Part shown: one piece after another, positions 6,859-9,105 of the stretch
Position numbering within the stretch: the stretch's first letter is position 1
Layout of the letters: each line of letters opens with the position of its first letter
Source: [Eubacterium] saphenum
GTDB lineage: Bacteria > Bacillota > Clostridia > Oscillospirales > Ruminococcaceae
Length of the DNA stretch: 9,105 nucleotides
Reading direction: 5' to 3'
Assembly (NCBI GenBank): GCA_004554555.1
Contig: SFLN01000081.1
Location: forward strand, 1 to 9,105
Translations under genes and position numbers: made by a program
Notes under the pieces: model-generated
What the model was told of the DNA's origin: nothing
Databases searched by the model: none
What the model saw: the letters and a program-made list of their open reading frames with translations, nothing else

Positions 6859-8508
6859 ATGTTAAGGGAGCTATCCATAGAAAATCTCGCGGTAATCGAA
6901 AACGCCCGCGCAAGTTTTTGCGGTGGCTTTAACGTGTTTACGGGCGAAACAGGTGCGGGAAAAAGCGTGCTTATCGGCGGCGTCAACGCAATTCTCGGTC
7001 AGCGAGCCGCAAGGGACGTTGTTCGCGCGGGTGCGGAAAAGGCTGTCATCACCGCGCTTTTCGACGAGCTTTCGGACGAGGTTCGCAAAAAAATCGAGGA
7101 ACTCGGTTTCTCCGCCGAGGACGAGCTTGTGCTCTCGCGCGAAATTTTTGCCGACGGAAAAAGCGCTGCGCGGATTAACGGCAGAACCGCGACCGCTTCT
7201 ATGCTGCGGGAAATCGGCGAGCTGCTTGTCGATATCCACGGTCAGCACGACAACCGAATTCTTATGTCCAACGACAATCAACGCGATATCCTCGACAACT
7301 ACGCGGGAATTTCCGAGAAAATCGAGGCTTACCGCGAGCGTTTCCGCGAGTTTTCCCGAGTTTCCAGAGAACTCAAAAAGCTCTCCGAGGAAGCGGAAAT
7401 CCGCAGCCTGAAAATTGAACGGCTTACGGCGACAGTTGCCGATTTGCAGCCGCTGGAGCTGGAAAAAGGCGAGGCGGAGCAGCTTGAAAAGGAACTGAAA
7501 TCGGCGCGGGCAAGCGCGAAAAACGCGGAGCTTCTCGGGAGCGCTTACGGCTGCCTTACCGCAGAAGAGGGCGCGGCGGTGTTGGAGCTGCTGAAAATTG
7601 CCGAGGAAAAACTCGCAAAGGTCGAGGACGGCGGGAAAGCCGAGGAGCTGCGCGCGAGAATTATCTCGGCTGCGGGTGAACTCTCGGACGTTGCCGACGA
7701 GCTTTTCAATCTCTCGGACGAGGCTGCCGAGGAACGCGAGGCGCGGCTCTCAGAGCGGGTTTCCGCGATTAAAACGGCTGCGAGAAAGTATAATCTTGAC
7801 GCGGACGAGCTGGTTGATTATCTCGAGAAATGCGAAAACGAGCTGCGCGAGTTGTCGGGAGCGGACGACAAAACCGAAGAGCTGAACGCGAAAAAACACT
7901 CGCTTGCCGAGGAAATCAAAAAGTCGGCGGGCGAGATTTCCGAGCTGCGCAAAGATGCCGCGGAACGGCTCTCCGAGAGCATTCAGAAGGAACTTGCGTT
8001 TCTCGATATGCCGAACGTGCGGATTTTCTTTGAGCTGAAGCCCGAGAAAATCACGATTAACGGTATGGACAGCGTTGAGCTGATGATTTCCGCAAATCTC
8101 GGCGAGGAGCCAAAGCCGCTGAACAAAATCGCGTCGGGCGGTGAGTTGTCGAGAATAATGCTGGCGGTGAAGTGCGTGCTGGCGGGAAACGACGGCGTGC
8201 CGACGATGATTTTCGACGAGATTGACAGCGGCATAAGCGGCAGAGCGGCGCAGAAGGTTGGGATAAAGCTGCGCGAGCTGTCGGGGAAACGGCAGGTTAT
8301 GTGCATCACGCACCTGGCGCAGATTGCCGCGAAAGCCGATAACCATCTGGTTCTCGAAAAAAACACCGAAAACGGTCGCACGTTCACGCAGATTTCGCAG
8401 CCTGATTTTGGCGGGAGAGTTCGCGAAATCGCGAGGATTATCGACGGAAGCGGAAGCGCCGAGAGCCTTGCCGCAGCCGAGGAAATGCTCAAAAACAAAG
8501 ACGGCTGA
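6859..8508 (+). CDS. recN: DNA repair protein RecN
   Basis: This is an SMC-like ATPase that acts early in double-strand break repair, tethering DNA ends before recombination. It is 549 residues, normal for RecN. The N-terminal ATPase lobe has the Walker A GETGAGKS (29-36) and the RecN-typical LLVDIHGQHDN (122-132, Q-loop region). Residues about 155-380 are rich in Glu, Lys, Leu and Ala and form the antiparallel coiled coil, which is shorter than in true SMC proteins. The C-terminal lobe has the signature SGGELSR (426-432), Walker B MIFDEIDSGISG (450-461) and the ITH switch His (485). ATG 6859 has AGAGG ending seven bases upstream, inside the end of argR. It is the last gene of the operon and is followed by a terminator; in Bacillus spoIVB and spo0A come next. 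Confidence 0.97.
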   Translation: MLRELSIENLAVIENARASFCGGFNVFTGETGAGKSVLIGGVNAILGQRAARDVVRAGAEKAVITALFDELSDEVRKKIEELGFSAEDELVLSREIFADGKSAARINGRTATASMLREIGELLVDIHGQHDNRILMSNDNQRDILDNYAGISEKIEAYRERFREFSRVSRELKKLSEEAEIRSLKIERLTATVADLQPLELEKGEAEQLEKELKSARASAKNAELLGSAYGCLTAEEGAAVLELLKIAEEKLAKVEDGGKAEELRARIISAAGELSDVADELFNLSDEAAEEREARLSERVSAIKTAARKYNLDADELVDYLEKCENELRELSGADDKTEELNAKKHSLAEEIKKSAGEISELRKDAAERLSESIQKELAFLDMPNVRIFFELKPEKITINGMDSVELMISANLGEEPKPLNKIASGGELSRIMLAVKCVLAGNDGVPTMIFDEIDSGISGRAAQKVGIKLRELSGKRQVMCITHLAQIAAKADNHLVLEKNTENGRTFTQISQPDFGGRVREIARIIDGSGSAESLAAAEEMLKNKDG

Positions 8509-8538
8509 CGTACCGATTTTATTCCCTCAATGTACACT

Positions 8539-8565
8539 AAAACAGCGCCTAACCGCGCTGTTTTT
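8539..8565 (+). terminator. Rho-independent terminator ending the recN operon
   Basis: A perfect 10-base inverted repeat (AAAACAGCGC at 8539-8548, GCGCTGTTTT at 8555-8564) encloses a 6-base loop. The right arm passes directly into a T run (8561-8565). The six CAGCGC/GCGCTG pairs give a GC-rich core. It starts 31 bases after the recN stop, in the expected place for the end of the long transcript. The A-rich left arm and T-rich right arm mean it might also work weakly on the other strand. Confidence 0.88.
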
Positions 8566-8611
8566 CGTTTGAAAAGCGAAGATTATTGTGTGGTGTAATC
8601 GAATTTCATTC

Positions 8612-8640
8612 TTGACAAGAATGCCGGACAGTGATATAAT
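8612..8640 (+). promoter_or_regulatory. Consensus sigma-A promoter with extended -10
   Basis: TTGACA at 8612-8617 and TATAAT at 8635-8640 are both perfect consensus hexamers with an ideal 17-base spacer. TG at 8632-8633, one base before the -10, makes an extended -10. Transcription would start around 8646-8648, leaving a leader of about 45 bases before the acetyltransferase ATG at 8693. It lies just after the recN terminator, so the downstream gene is a separate unit and probably strongly expressed unless repressed. Confidence 0.92.
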
Positions 8641-8658
8641 AGCAGAAACGCTCGTTAG

Positions 8659-8682
8659 TTTTATCGCGCACGATTGATAAAA
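8659..8682. repeat. Inverted repeat in the acetyltransferase leader
   Basis: TTTTATC (8659-8665) and GATAAAA (8676-8682) form a perfect 7-base inverted repeat around a 10-base centre. It is located about 12-35 bases after the predicted transcription start, and its right arm touches the AAGGTG ribosome site (8681-8686). It could be an operator for a dimeric regulator or a weak hairpin near the ribosome site. The AT-rich arms make a stable RNA hairpin unlikely. It could also be chance. Confidence 0.4.
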
Positions 8683-8692
8683 GGTGAAAATT

Positions 8693-9105
8693 ATGTTGGA
8701 AACAAGCAGATTATTGATTCGCAATTTTGAAAAGGACGACGCGCACTCCTGCTTTGAGGGGTGGGGAAAGGACAAAAATCTCGGGAAATTTATTCTCGGT
8801 TATCCGATGGAAGAAGAGCAGATGAAAGCGCTGGTGTCGGCGTGGTCGGAAAACGAAAACGCGTGGGTTATTGTCGAAAAGGGAAGCCAAAATTGCATCG
8901 GATACGTCACCGTTGATATTCCGTATAAGGAGCTTGAAATCGGTGAAATCGGGTATGTAATCGGCGAACGTTTTCAAAACAAAGGCTACGCGTATGAGGC
9001 GATAAGCCGTGTTATTCATGAGTATCTGTTTAACAGGGGACTTTATATGCTCGAAGCAAAGTATAATGCAAGCAATATCGCTTCGGGAAAATTGTTGAAG
9101 AAGCT
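8693..9105 (+). CDS. GNAT-family N-acetyltransferase (RimJ/RimL-like), 5' part
   Basis: There are 137 codons open to the window edge, with no stop. The start METSRLLIRNF with an extra Leu (MLETSRLLIRNF) is the classic opening of RimJ/RimL-type GNATs. GEIGYVIGE (84-92) is the central strand. ERFQNKGYAYEA (92-103) is the acetyl-CoA pyrophosphate loop (Q-x-x-G-x-A form), and EAKYNASNIASGKLLKK (121-137) is the next conserved motif, where Asn and Ser contact the cofactor. These enzymes transfer acetyl from acetyl-CoA to amines of proteins, antibiotics or small metabolites; the substrate cannot be told. AAGGTG at 8681-8686 is a good ribosome site. It is a separate transcription unit from the recN operon. 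Only about the last 30-45 residues are likely missing. Confidence 0.88.
   Translation, partial: MLETSRLLIRNFEKDDAHSCFEGWGKDKNLGKFILGYPMEEEQMKALVSAWSENENAWVIVEKGSQNCIGYVTVDIPYKELEIGEIGYVIGERFQNKGYAYEAISRVIHEYLFNRGLYMLEAKYNASNIASGKLLKK

Noticed and set aside
1..9105. CRISPR arrays, tRNA/rRNA genes, insertion sequences, toxin-antitoxin or phage genes
   Set aside because: No regularly spaced repeats, RNA gene signatures, transposase motifs or terminal repeats were seen; coding sequence fills nearly all the window.

Overview
The window is an ordinary but well-preserved bacterial housekeeping operon, almost certainly from a low- to mid-GC Firmicute of the class Clostridia. The gene order nusB - xseA - xseB - ispA - divergent PAP2 - dxs - tlyA - nadK - argR - recN is the clostridial version of the Bacillus nusB-folD-xseA-xseB-ispA-dxs-yqxC-ahrC-recN cluster. 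Base composition is a little above 50% GC by eye, with many GCG, TCG and GGC codons. That would fit an Oscillospiraceae/Ruminococcaceae-type gut or rumen anaerobe, but the family assignment is an inference.

Layout. Positions 2-112 are the 3' end of nusB, which overlaps xseA (102-1304). xseB (1307-1486) is very short and overlaps ispA (1486-2379) by one base. After a 25-base gap comes a small membrane protein of the divergent PAP2 family (2405-2899). It is followed by dxs (2949-4787), tlyA (4790-5542), nadK (5520-6365, overlapping tlyA by 23 bases), argR (6408-6854, TTG start) and recN (6859-8508). All ten genes lie on the + strand with gaps of at most about 50 bases, so they probably form one transcript. 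A strong intrinsic terminator at 8539-8565 closes it. Beyond it, a consensus sigma-A promoter with an extended -10 (8612-8640) drives an unrelated GNAT acetyltransferase (8693 onward) that runs off the window edge. The only stretch without a gene is 8509-8692, and it holds the terminator and this promoter.

Functions. The cluster groups DNA repair and processing (exonuclease VII, RecN), the start and middle of isoprenoid synthesis (DXS, farnesyl-type prenyltransferase and a possible lipid phosphatase), rRNA modification (TlyA), NADP supply (NadK) and arginine control (ArgR).

I found no clear new biological system. The observations most worth checking are: the complete absence of GATC and near absence of CATG in 9.1 kb; the lack of spoIVB/spo0A after recN; the diverged C-terminal domain of DXS; the PAP2-like protein placed between two isoprenoid genes; and the compact exonuclease VII (short XseB, shortened XseA arm with an internal repeat).
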